Source: Pictodentalium vernedei (Eukaryota; Mollusca; Scaphopoda; Dentaliida; Dentaliidae). Taken from it: 64,000 nt of DNA. A model generated the notes under the pieces. That model made no database searches. It worked only from the letters and a program-made list of their open reading frames with translations, and was not told the origin of the DNA. Shown here piece by piece: positions 19,739 to 29,190 of this stretch (its first letter is position 1; each line of letters opens with the position of its first letter). Made by a program: the position numbers and the translations under genes. The stretch is taken from assembly GCA_031216915.1 (NCBI GenBank), contig CM062297.1, positions 534,028,971 to 534,092,970 of the forward strand, in the 5' to 3' direction.

Positions 19739-22700
19739 TGTGCCAGTGATGACAAAAAAAAACAAAGATTCATTAAGTTTGGGTACTGCAACATCCAGGG
19801 TCTGCACAAGAAAGTAAGCGAAATATCAACAATGATGGACGAAGGAGACTTCGATATAATGGGTCTAAGTGAGACGTGGATACGACGGGATGAGCGGGTT
19901 GATCAGATGAAGGGTTGCGTGTGGATAGGAGCTGGGCGAACTGAGGGTCAGAAACGGGGTGGGGGTGTTGGCATCTACGCTAAAGAGGAATTACAGCCCT
20001 CATTGATTACAGATCTCACAGAAGCAAGGACTCAGATTCCAGTATCCAACGAAATAGTCTGGGCAAAAATCAAGTTAGGAAGCAGGAGTGTTGCCGTTGG
20101 TGTTGTATACTTAGCAGTGGAGGGAAGTAAGCCCGAGTGGAATGATTCAATATATACAACTCTTAGATCGAATATCACAGAGCTTGGAAGCAGAGGGTTC
20201 AGTATTGTCCTAATGGGGGATTTCAATGGGCACATCGGGGATAAGGAGGAGGGCATACAGGGAGGTGATAGGAAAATTAACACGAATGGGAGGAAGATGT
20301 TGGACCTATCAAAAGAGCTTGGTTTAAAGATCCTGAACAGGGATGCGAAATGTAAGGGTAAATGGACCTGGGAGAGGAACGATAAGAAAACAATAATTGA
20401 TTATATACTCACTGACATTAGCGTATGGAGGGAGGTTATAGATGTAGAAATAGATGACGAGGGAAAAAATGACTTGGGTAGTGATCACAACCTGATAACA
20501 GTTAAGATTATGGGCAAAAAGACGAATAGAGGCGGAAATACCTTCAAGGAAGTTTGGGGACTAAAACAAGGAGCCGACTGGAAGCAGTTTCGGGAAAAAC
20601 TAAAACCAAATCTTGAATGTATACCTAGGGATGCAAATGTCCAGAGTATTTCAGATGGCATAGTAAATAGCCTAACAGAGGCAGGGAAGGATTGTATAGG
20701 AAGGGTGAGGGTCCCAACGAGAGATCTTGGATACAGGGTTAACGAGGGACTGAAAAAGGCTATAAAAGAAAGGAAGGTAAAATGCGCTGCTTACAGAAGA
20801 AGTAGGAAGCTTAAAGGGGTGGATAACAATGACACGAGACTAATGAAAGGAGAATATGAACTGGCACGGAGAAAGGTGAATGAGATAAAGAATAATAATA
20901 GGAAGGAGCGCAATTGCAGTCTTGCCAGAACAATAAAGAAAACGGGGGGTTCGAGCTCAAACGTATTTTGGAACTGGGTAAATAAACGGGGGAAAAGTAG
21001 TGTGCAAAGTATCAAAGTGGATGGGGAAAGTACAGAAGATAAAGGCCGTATCGCTTCAGAGTTAGTCAAGCACTGGGAAAAGATAAACGATAGGCGATGG
21101 GGCAGTGGGTCCCCACCAAAAAGAAATACACTGGTGGAGGAGAACCTATCCAATCGTGTATGTAGCGAAATAACGGCAGAAGAAGTGCGGAACGTGGTCT
21201 CGAAATTAAAAAATGGTAATGCGGGAGGGACTGATGAAATTCCGAACGAATTCCTCAAAAATGGAGGGGAGGCACTTATTGAAGTCCTGACAAACCTTTT
21301 CAACCTGGCTCTGCGAAAGCAAGAGGTCCCCAGAGAGTGGAGGGAAAGTAAGGTGTCGTTCATACACAAAAAGGGGGATAAGGAAGTTCTAGATAACTAT
21401 AGGGGGATATCAGTTAGTAGTAACATCGGAAAGTATTCTGTAAGGTCATATACGGTAGACTAGAGGAAGTTATTGAAGAGAAAGGTTTTTTAGGAGAAAT
21501 TCAAAATGGTTTCAGGAAAGGACGAAGAGTCACTGATCACCTATTTACACTCACCCAACTGATAGAATCAACAAAGGCTGAAAAGAAAAAGATGTTTCTG
21601 GCATTTCTAGATGTGAAAAAAGCATACGACCGAGTGTGGAGGGAAGGTATGTGGCGAAAGCTCGAGGGCATCGGACTGGGGGGGGGGGGGGGGGGGGGTG
21701 ACTTTGTGGGAATCATGAAAGCACTGTATACAGATGTGCAAAGCCAACTCAGTCTAGGGAGTATCACTACAAAACGAGTCCCTATGGATATAGGCCTGAA
21801 GCAGGGGTGTATCTTTTCACCGATTTTGTTTGCATTGTATGTTAAAGATTTAGGGAACGAACTAATTCAGAGTGCGGAGGGGGTAAATGTTGGAGACATA
21901 AAGATACCAGGCTTATTCTTTGCGGACGACATGGTGTTAATGTCTAGAACTGAACAGGGGCTAGAGAAACTGCTGGAAATTGTTGGTAGATATGGGAACA
22001 CTTGGCGGCTCGAACTAAATGAAAATAAAAGCAAGGTAATACCCGTTGGACGCAAGGTAGATATGACGAAGAGATGGAGAGTGGGGGAGTTCTCAATCCC
22101 CGAAGGGGAAAGCAAACAAATCACTGTAGGAGAAACGGGAGAGTATGAGTATCTAGGGGTAAGCATAAATATAACGGGAAGAGGGGTGTACAGAAATTAC
22201 TCAGCCAAACTGATTCTGAAGGGGAAAAGAATTCTGAACCAACTAAAACTTTTAGGGAAAAATAGTTTCAATAAGGTCTTTGTGGGGAAAACACTGTGGG
22301 AGAGGGTGGGTTTACCAAGTATAACGTATGGCACGGACGTGATTCCATTAAACCAAACCGTTATTAAGAAGTTGGAAAGTACTCAGAATGATGCCGGCAG
22401 ATGGATAACAGGGTCGAGTAATGCTGCAGCTTTGGAAGCAGTAGGGGGGAGCTTGGGTGGATGAAAATCAAGGACAGGGTAGATTTGGGAAAACTGTGTT
22501 ACTTTAACTACTTGAGAAACCTGCCTGACAACCGCTGGTGCAAATTGATGCTCGATACCATTTGGAATTCTAATATAGAAACGGGGTGGTCAAAACATGT
22601 GAGGGAACTAATGGACAATTACTCTATAGAGGTCACAAACATAGAAGTAGGAATGAAAGAAGGCAAAAGGTTTGTCAAAGAGAGAGTCATGGAAGATTGC

Positions 22701-23153
22701 AATCGAAACTGGCGAGCAGGGGTTAGCGTGAAAAGATCACTGCAGGGGTTACAATATAAAGAAAAGCCAGCTTTTGAGAAGTACCTAGATGGCACCTTTG
22801 GAGGGTCACTGCTGTTCAAACTGAGATCAAGATCACTGGAGCTTCGGGGAAAAATTGGGAGAGATGGGGAAAAGGGATGCCAAATGTGCCACTCTGGAGT
22901 AGTGGAGACCCTGGAACATTTTCTCTTGGAATGCCCACAGTATATACCTCATAGAATAAAATTTACTGGAAGAATAATGCAGAAGTGGGGTGAAGAAACA
23001 AAGGATAGATGGCTGAAGGGGGACACGAGGGAGAGGGTAGGAATGCTTATTGAAGAAATTGAAAAAGAGGAAGTGAGGGACACTATTAAGCAGTTTATAT
23101 CTGAATGCTGGGAGGAGAGGAGGGGAAGAGGGGGTGGGGTGCAGGGGGAATGA
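19739..23153 (+). pseudogene. LINE E ORF2: endonuclease-reverse transcriptase, two frameshifts
   Basis: The frame opens after a stop at 19736-19738 and reads FGYCNIQGLHKKV before its first ATG (19832), so translation must begin upstream of that ATG, at a non-AUG codon or by coupling to ORF1. Endonuclease motifs are NIQGL, GLSETW, LMGDFNGHIG and GSDHNLI. RT motifs are NYRGISVSSN, FLDVKKAYDRVW, GLKQGCIFSPILF and FADDMVLMS, all with catalytic Asp intact. The C-terminal motif is CQMC...HFLLEC. A one-base loss near 21432-21437 (after SSNIGK) and a one-base change in the G run at 22444-22449 shift the frame. Otherwise about 1,130 codons are open. A run of 21 G (21678-21698) encodes seven glycines between RT motifs. 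Confidence 0.85.
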
Positions 23154-23212
23154 TGGCCTTCTCTTATGAGGACCTCGACAAATCAGCGGCTGGCCAAAGA
23201 GTTATTATTATT

Positions 23213-23418
23213 ATCATACACACACGAGACATATCCATTGCCATTCACTTCAATGGCCAATACCTTTCATTTTCCGACATTCGCTACCGTATTATACAGG
23301 TACTATACTCCGACCCGGAATCTCCAAAAATACGGACCAGCGCCGAATTAGTGAAGTACATTGGATCTTCACACTAAAAACACTACAACCATTTGGCCTG
23401 AACAGAAAGGACTTTTAA
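23213..23418 (+). pseudogene. GIY-YIG-type C-terminal tail, copy B
   Basis: The frame IIHTRDISIAIHFNGQYL, SFSDIRYRIIQV, then a one-base deletion in the A run near 23330, then the remainder in the next frame (VHWIFTLKTLQPFGLNRKD). It is the downstream half of the reading frame interrupted by LINE E. The HFN and TLQPFGLN signatures mark it as the tail of a Penelope-type GIY-YIG protein. The nuclease core is absent. Confidence 0.6.
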
Positions 23419-23658
23419 CCCTTTACCCAACGCAGACGATATCAAAATTTATTATTTTAAATTTCATTTTTTCAAATTTTTCAAAAAATTTCAACAAAAC
23501 CATATCATGTGACCCCTCGTTGGAACGAGCTCATCGAGCTCGTTCCATCGAGGGGTCACATGTTATGGTTTTGTTGAAATTGTTTGAAATTTTTTTTTTT
23601 TCAACTGCTGAATTTGCATATTACGCGGGCGGATGCGGGCGATTCGTTAGGTAAAGGG
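23419..23658. mobile_element. 240-bp hairpin MITE M1, TTAA target duplication
   Basis: The ends are CCCTTTACCCAACGCAG and CGATTCGTTAGGTAAAGGG, flanked by TTAA at 23415-23418 and 23659-23662. Copy C (around 25340) has the empty site GACTTTTAATTGAGTGG with a single TTAA, so the duplication is proven by comparison. The centre is a long near-perfect palindrome (CCCCTCGTTGGAACGAGCTC and its mirror). TTAA and a CCC terminus fit a non-autonomous piggyBac-like element. Confidence 0.9.
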
Positions 23659-23830
23659 TTAATTAAGTGGTATATATTTATTGATTTCTTTTCTCAACTT
23701 TCTGTTCGACTCGCTACCTGCCCGATTATTATCTAAAAAGGAAAAGTTGCACGACACCCAACGTCACAATAAGAGCGACGTAACTACAGTCCTAGCCAAG
23801 GGAGGACAGGTTACGTTCATCAGTGGTGAT

Positions 23831-24217
23831 ATGGCCACTTATTTATGTGATTTTTGTGGCCTTCTATACGAATTTTGACAAGGCCTGGAACGACACCTGA
23901 ACATTATACACTTCCAAAAGGAATTGACACAGAGCCGCTCCGTGAGACACAGCCTGTACCGGAAACTGATAACGCAGCTACCCACGGCTGAATCCTATCT
24001 CCAACGTTGTTCGAGAACTACACCATCAATCCGGATATTGGCAGCCCACACCCTCGGATCCTTAGCCATGTGGGAAATACGCCACCTGATATCACCAACA
24101 TCACCGACTTGTACCACACAGCAAAAGTCCTTGAATATGCAGCAGCTCAACTCTTACTATCAGACTATTGCTAACCAGATCGCTCCTCGTTTTACGAACT
24201 TAACTCCTTACAGCTGA
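23831..24217 (+). pseudogene. C2H2 zinc-finger ORF of mini-element, copy B
   Basis: From ATG at 23831 one frame runs 129 codons to TGA at 24217, with a single TGA at codon 16. Residues 5-16 read LCDFCGLLYEF and continue QGLERHLNIIHF, a C-x2-C-x12-H-x4-H finger. The rest is basic and Ser/Thr-rich and ends QIAPRFTNLTPYS. It lies 3' of the GIY-YIG tail in the same orientation, separated by about 170 bp plus MITE M1. It could be a second cistron of the element or the start of a longer ORF lost by deletion. Confidence 0.5.
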
Positions 24218-24540
24218 GGTAAAAGGAAAAAATCAAATAATAACACAGAAACAATACAGTTAGTATATCAGTTCATTTTATTTCATTTTCACCCCATATC
24301 CTCAGTTTCTTGTCACAAACGCTGATGTCCGTATCCTATGATACTCTATCGCTCCTTTCCTTTTCAGTCTGCCTGTCCCTTCACTCAGAGCTACTCCTGC
24401 TCCGACTACTTGAGCCTTATCGTCACATTTCTCTGTTACCACTTGCAAAATTCACAAACATAGGTAATGTTTAGATCTACTACAGAGTGTTAATCCCACT
24501 ATTGTTACCTCCCTTTACCCCACATTCGGGCTTTTCCACT

Positions 24541-24790
24541 CAACAATGGAAACAATAGGATGACGTCATTCGATATATCGATTTTGTATGTACCTCTCAC
24601 CAAACTCATTACAGGCCAACACAAACACCCCATGCTTTTGCCAAACACATCATCACTCTGCATCCGCCACACAGCCGAGATAGTATATAAGGCTGAGCCA
24701 CAAGTAGTTACCTTTGTCTCTGATGAGTTCTCCAATCAGAACGAAACCGGTTAGGCGTACCAATCAGACTTATTTACGGGATTCTTACGC
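24541..24790 (+). promoter_or_regulatory. mini-element promoter with CRE and TATA, copy C
   Basis: Two SOX-like ACAAT sites (AACAATGGAAACAATAGG, 24542-24559) are followed by a perfect CRE TGACGTCA at 24561-24568, a perfect palindrome TCGATATATCGA at 24570-24581, then GTATATAAGG with TATA at 24684-24690. Two CCAATCAG words lie downstream of the TATA. The order and spacing are the same in copies 0 and A. The distance from TATA to ATG (24945) is about 255 bp. The CRE would make the element responsive to CREB/ATF factors; that is inference from the motif. Confidence 0.6.
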
Positions 24791-24944
24791 ACATGTCCCC
24801 TTGAACTCTATTGAGTTGTTTCATTGTCTGTATATTATATTTAGACCTGTCGCAATAGTTACGGCTTGTCAATCTACGGCCACCGCATCTAGTTCTATCA
24901 GCATCTTGAGCTTAAACTCTTGTATCAGTAAGACTACCGTCTGA

Positions 24945-25346
24945 ATGTCGGACACAGACGAGCCGAATGCGAAGAGACTACGCACGGCTCCTGCCACCTC
25001 CACGGCTCTAGTCACCCTCACTAGTGATAACAATAAGGCTATTCACAGAACTATTAGAAACCTGTGTATCAAACATTTAAAACTTGAACACCAAGACTCA
25101 TTCCTCGAATAATGTGCGTCCTCCAACCTATCACCAACTGGACTTCAACCCACATTACACCTGGTGGACATCATACACACACGAGACATACCCATTGCCA
25201 TTCACTTCAATGGCCAATACATTTCAATACATTACTCCGACCCGGTATCTCAGAAAAATACGGACCAGCGCCGAATTAGTGAAGTACATTGGATCTTCAC
25301 ACTAAAAACACTACAACCATTTGGCCTGAACAGAAAGGACTTTTAA
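24945..25346 (+). pseudogene. fused N-terminus and GIY-YIG tail ORF, copy C
   Basis: ATG at 24945 starts MSDTDEPNAKRLRTAPAT, a basic N-terminus with a KRLR motif, and reaches TAA at codon 56 (25110-25112). The same frame continues past this single stop (CASSNLSPTGLQ) into IIHTRDIPIAIHFNGQYIS and the tail ending TLQPFGLNRKDF, stop at 25346. The TAA is present in every copy, so the deletion that fused the N- and C-terminal parts probably happened once, in a founder that then spread. Compared with full Penelope-like proteins (reverse transcriptase plus GIY-YIG), everything catalytic is gone. Confidence 0.6.
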
Positions 25347-25375
25347 TTGAGTGGTATATATTTATTATCCAATGA

Positions 25376-26035
25376 TCTCAACACAACACGATTTCTGGAA
25401 TGCTCACTGTCACATATGATAGAGAAGTGTCCTACCTGCCATCATCTCAGGGGTGAGGGGCAACTGTGGATGTGAATCAACAAGGCTCAAAAACCAAAAA
25501 AATTCTCAAAAGTTTTCAATTCCCGATCTCATATTAAAAAGATTATAAACTTTGATGTCTCTGGAAAATGAATATAACAGTGAAGTGAAATGTTGTTTTT
25601 TTTGGTGGGGCAATGCAAATAAAATATTTACAGTATTGGAATTCACTTTAAAAATTTCTTTCACAATCCAGTATAAGCATTTCCATTAGCTCCTTGCATC
25701 CTGCATCCCATGTAATATGTTATCAGCAAGTCCTCTGCATTTTTACAGACTTTGTCAGTGTATACTTTTATGTAGTGTGTGATATGGCAGCTTCTCAACT
25801 AATCCTGTCCAAGGCCTATGGTTAATCAGTGTATGTTAGCTTAACAATGAAGTCTGAGCAAAGCATAGGGTTAGTCACTCATTTCTTTCTAGTTATAAAT
25901 AAGATCAATTCTATTATGTCACTAAGTTCATCAATCAGAAGTTAGAGAACTGTAAATGGGAAAGATTCGTTTCCAAGGCCACCGGTAAGACGACCTGGAA
26001 ACTAAAAGTCACATGCCTTAATCGGGAAACCAAAC
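25376..26035. other. no gene recognised
   Basis: This is AT-rich DNA between mini-element copy C and Pearl-like P2. I see no coding, splice or repeat signal that I can support. Confidence 0.5.
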
Positions 26036-26066
26036 TAATGAAAGTGTCAATGACACTGTAGCTTAA

Positions 26067-26310
26067 CCCTTTACCTAACGTAACGGCCAAAACCGGCCAG
26101 CGCTATTCTCAAAAATCGCCTATTAATTTTCATAATTTTTTTCATTTTTTGTCTCAAAAACATAGGTTATGACCCCTCGTTGGAACGAGCTCGTCGAGCT
26201 CGTTCCAACGAGGGGTCATAACCTATGTTTTTGAGACAAAAAATGAAAAAAATTAGTTATTCAAGAATTAATTTTGCAAGTGTCGTCTGCTTTTCATGTT
26301 AGGTAAAGGG
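26067..26310. mobile_element. 244-bp hairpin MITE M2, TTAA sites
   Basis: It is flanked by TTAA (26063-26066, 26311-26314), with ends CCCTTTACCTAACGTAAC and ATGTTAGGTAAAGGG. The central arms, from about TTTTTCATTTTTTGTCTC to ACGAGCTCG, are mirrored without a visible mismatch over more than 50 bp. It sits about 30 bp inside the P2 5' end, so it is younger than P2. Confidence 0.85.
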
Positions 26311-26471
26311 TTAACTTGTCTGTGTGATGTGTTTGATGAAAAGGATTATGTTCAATGTTTATGAAAGGATTATGAAATAAGACAAGAATTGTGATAATTG
26401 GGAATATGTTAATTTCTGTTCCCTGTATGCTATGTTTTCAATAAAAAAAAATATGAGGTGTAGACTCAAGC

Positions 26472-26714
26472 CAGAAAATAAGCAGACTGTCATCTTCAAA
26501 ATGAGGTCCCCAGAGGGTTTATTTAGTGATGCTACCCTGCACAGCAGGGTAGCATCACTAAATTTACCCTCTGTGAACCTCAATCTGAATCATGGTCTCA
26601 AAATTAAACAGAAAGAGGTACCCAGAGGATAAATTGGGCCACTGTATGGGATAGCATAATCAAATTCATCCTCTGGGAACCTCATTCTGCAAATGTCAGA
26701 CTGCTTATTTTCAG
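26472..26714. mobile_element. 243-bp foldback MITE, family K
   Basis: The terminal repeats are CAGAAAATAAGCAGACTGTC and GTCAGACTGCTTATTTTC. The centre is palindromic (AGTGATGCTACCCTGCACAG and its mirror). It is related to the copy at 2011-2401 and non-coding. Confidence 0.7.
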
Positions 26715-27814
26715 GCCTGTGTAGACTATACTAAAGAATTGAGGGGTGGGTTAATGTGGCCTTCACAGTTAATGTATGTGGCCCTCACAGTTACTATATG
26801 TCAACGAAAGTTACCAAGTTACAGTGAAACTATTCCAAAACGAGTCATCCTATCAAGTTACAATGAAATCCCTTCATAAATATGGCCTGTAGACTGTGCT
26901 AAAGGTTTTCGGGCTTCGTGCCTGTGTAGCCATCATGGTTGATAGATCGCAATCAAAAGGGGACGTCCTCATCTAGACATTATACTTAGTCATCCTACCA
27001 AGTCACAATGAAATTCCTTCACAAATACGACCTGTAGTCTGTGCTAATGTTTCTTTCGGGTTTTGGGCTCGGGCAGCCGCCGTGGTTGAATGATCGAGAC
27101 CAAAAGGGGACGTTCTCATCTAGGAATTATCTGGAGTCATCCTACCAAGTTACAATGAAATCCCTTCATAAAAATGACCTGTAGACTGTGCTAGAGGTTT
27201 TTGGGCTACGGGCCCCTGTAGCTGACACAGCTGACCAATCGCGACATTATGTGGAGTCAATCTACCAAGTTACAATGAAATCTCTCCATAAATACGACCT
27301 GTAGACTGTGCTAAAGGTTTTCGGGTTTTGGGCTCGGGCAGTCGTCACGGTTGACAGATCGCAACCAAATGGGGAAGTTCTCATCTAGACATCATACGGA
27401 GTCATCCTACCAAGTTACAATGGAATCCCTCCATATTAAATATGATCTGTAGACTGTGCAAAAAGTTTTGGGGTTTCGGGCTTGGGCAACCGTCAATATG
27501 ACAGATCACGACCAAAAGGGGACGTTCCCATCTAGATCGTATACAGAGGCATCCTAACAAGTTACAATGAAATCCCTTCATAAATATGACCTGTAGACTG
27601 TGCTAATGGTTTTCGGGTTCTGGGCTCGGGCGGCCATCACGGTTGACCAGCCACGACCAAAAGGGGGCGTGCTCATCTAGACATGACCTCAACCCTGCAT
27701 ATGAAATTTTGTGACGATCGGACAAGAACTACGGGGTGTAGCCTGTGCTAAAGGAAAATGTGAACAGACTCACAGACTAACAGACCTACAGACTTCCACA
27801 CGCGTGATGGCAAT

Positions 27815-27843
27815 AGCTTATCTTCACTTTGTCAAGTTAAGCT
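27815..27843 (+). repeat. terminal hairpin of P2
   Basis: AGCTTATCTTCAC folds on GTCAAGTTAAGCT around TTT, with 11 of 13 positions paired. Where P1, P3 and P4 have C-G at the fifth position, P2 has T-A, a compensatory double change. Confidence 0.8.
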
Positions 27844-27868
27844 AAAAATCATAGCTAATGGAGTTAAC

Positions 27869-28306
27869 ATGAACGACAGGTGGCATGAAGCGGAGGAGTA
27901 CAGAACTTCCCCTCCTCCAATACAGTGCCACAAATGCCAAAAGTTCGGACATGTCGCGAACAAATGCAGAGGGACTCTAACCTGCATGAAATGTGGAGGC
28001 AATCACCTCACAAATCATGCAGATTGGATTCCCCCTTCTGCCCTAATTGCAAGGGGGTCACCCAAGCAACTATCGCGGGTACCCCAATACAAAAAAAATC
28101 AAAACAAACATCGAATTAAAGACTCTAAAATTAAGAAAACCCAGCAATGCATCTTCCCCCTATGCTCCCTGCTCCCTAGTCGCCTGAGCACTCTACTCAG
28201 TACTAAACAAACACGTCAACACCAAGACGTGAGCCGCTCAGCATCTCAGCTATGCAAAACGCAAATTTCTGAATCTCTAGTCAAAGCCGCAATTAATATC
28301 AATTAG
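27869..28306 (+). pseudogene. LINE J ORF1 fragment with CCHC zinc knuckles
   Basis: The frame holds IQCHKCQKFGHVANKC, a classic C-x2-C-x4-H-x4-C knuckle, followed by CMKCGGNHLTNH, a second knuckle whose last Cys is lost (reads Asp). This gag-like, RNA-binding arrangement is usual for ORF1 of Jockey- and I-type LINEs. The start (ATG 27869) is probably not the original, as the upstream part was lost at the junction with P2. A lysine/glutamine-rich tail follows to a stop at 28306. Confidence 0.75.
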
Positions 28307-28358
28307 AATCGCCGCTAATTAATAAAAAAACATCGTGACTAGGTATCAATCCACATCA

Positions 28359-29190
28359 TGCATAAACTACAAATAGCTGTGTTGAATGCCAGGGGCGTTA
28401 AAAATAAAAAAAAAATCCAAATGAGCTGATACTTCAAAAATACAGACATAGTCTGTATTTGCGAAAGAAGGCTAAATAAAGATGAAAATTTCTCTCTTAG
28501 CGGATTCAGCATTATTAGAAGAGACCAACAGCTCACCAAAGGCGGCGGCGTTACTCTTCTAATTAAGCAGAACATCAAATACATAACCATAAAAACAGAT
28601 CACCTCAATGCCGAGGTGATTGCACTTGAAATCACAGCCGACAACATAAACATCGCAATTGTTTGTTATTACGATGACCCAAGCAAGATCGTCTCTGAAA
28701 ATGTTTTTGAATTTTTCATGAGGATCACTGTATCTTCCTCAGAGACTTCAACGCCAAACATCAATACTTTTGCTGTCAATACACTGGCCCCAACGATGAA
28801 GCCCTACTCGAAATTACCAAAAACCATAACCAACACACGGTTATGAATGACAAATCTGCGACCTTCATCAGTAGGAACCCACTATTGCCATCCAATATCC
28901 TACGTCGATGATGACCTAGGCAGTGACTACCTCCAGGTCCATGCCTCAATCGAAATAGGCAGTGGCCCCACCAGGTACCCCCCCCCCCCCCAACTTCCGC
29001 AGGAATGTAAAAAAAATAAATTGGAACCTCTACCGCGATATCATGGACGCCAAACTCTCCTACAGCTCCCCATCAAATGCCACTCAACTCGAAACCCAGT
29101 GTGTGGGCTTAGAAAAAATTATCAACTCAACCTTAAATGTGTAACAGGAAGCGTGGGTGTCATTAATTTTAAGACCCTGGGGTAAATCTC
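28359..29190 (+). pseudogene. LINE J ORF2: APE endonuclease fragment
   Basis: KLQIAVLNARGVKNK, IVCICERRLNKDENF and KGGGVTLLIKQNIK form the front of an APE-type endonuclease, with stops and frameshifts after about 28420 and 28700. The expected GDFN and SDH motifs are blurred (RITVSSS...; SYVDDDLGSD). A run of 14 C lies at 28978-28991. The element continues after two insertions at 29946-30153 and 33314-34510. Confidence 0.7.

Larger units (their letters stand above)
17959..23212 (+). mobile_element. LINE E: nearly intact non-LTR retrotransposon with SGNH ORF1
   Basis: The insertion point is exposed by copy C, whose uninterrupted site reads GGTGGACATCATACACAC. Here GGCGGACA ends at 17958 and TCATACAC resumes at 23213, with no target duplication. 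About 260 bp of 5' UTR precede ORF1 (SGNH hydrolase). ORF2 carries an APE-type endonuclease, reverse transcriptase and a C-terminal CxxC...H...C motif. The 3' end is GGCTGGCCAAAGAGTTATTA with a short TTA tail. A second, 5'-truncated copy at 44798-45425 has the same 3' end. Esterase-type ORF1 is known from the CR1 group, but the clade here is unresolved. Two single-base frameshifts in ORF2 are the only clear damage. Confidence 0.88.
17809..24239 (+). mobile_element. Penelope-like mini-element, copy B (plus, interrupted)
   Basis: The copy begins mid-way through the N-terminal ORF (ACTCACTAGTGATAAC) at the inverted junction with copy A. It runs to GGCGGACA at 17958, is interrupted by LINE E, and resumes TCATACACACACGAGAC at 23213. 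It then gives the GIY-YIG tail, a family M MITE at 23419-23658 and the C2H2 ORF to 24217. Copy C follows directly in the same orientation, so B plus C form a partial-plus-full tandem. One missing base in a run of A shifts the GIY tail frame near 23330. Confidence 0.7.
24240..25375 (+). mobile_element. Penelope-like mini-element, copy C (plus, least interrupted)
   Basis: Promoter block, ATG at 24945, short ORF, GIY-YIG tail to 25346 and the 3' UTR start (ATTGAGTGGTATATATTTATT). No foreign insertion lies inside it, so it serves as the empty-site reference for LINE E and MITE M1. A small in-frame deletion shortens the tail relative to copies A and B. The C2H2 region is absent after 25375, so the 3' end is truncated. 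Copy B runs into it without a gap. Confidence 0.7.
26036..27847 (+). mobile_element. Pearl-like element P2 (about 1.8 kb)
   Basis: The 5' end is AATGAAAGTGTCAATGACAC, identical in kind to the (reversed) ends of P3 and P4. The 3' end is the hairpin at 27815-27843 followed by AAAAAT. Seven monomers are anchored on GTAGACTGTGCTAA at 26889, 27034, 27181, 27301, 27449, 27593 and about 27738, mostly 144-148 bp apart with one of 120 bp. A degenerate CAGACT microsatellite lies just inside the hairpin. A family M MITE (26067-26310) and a family K MITE (26472-26714) are nested near the 5' end. There is no coding capacity. Confidence 0.75.

Noticed and set aside
20791..21369. 192-codon minus-strand frame opposite LINE E ORF2
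   Set aside because: Antisense shadow of the endonuclease-RT linker; no motif.
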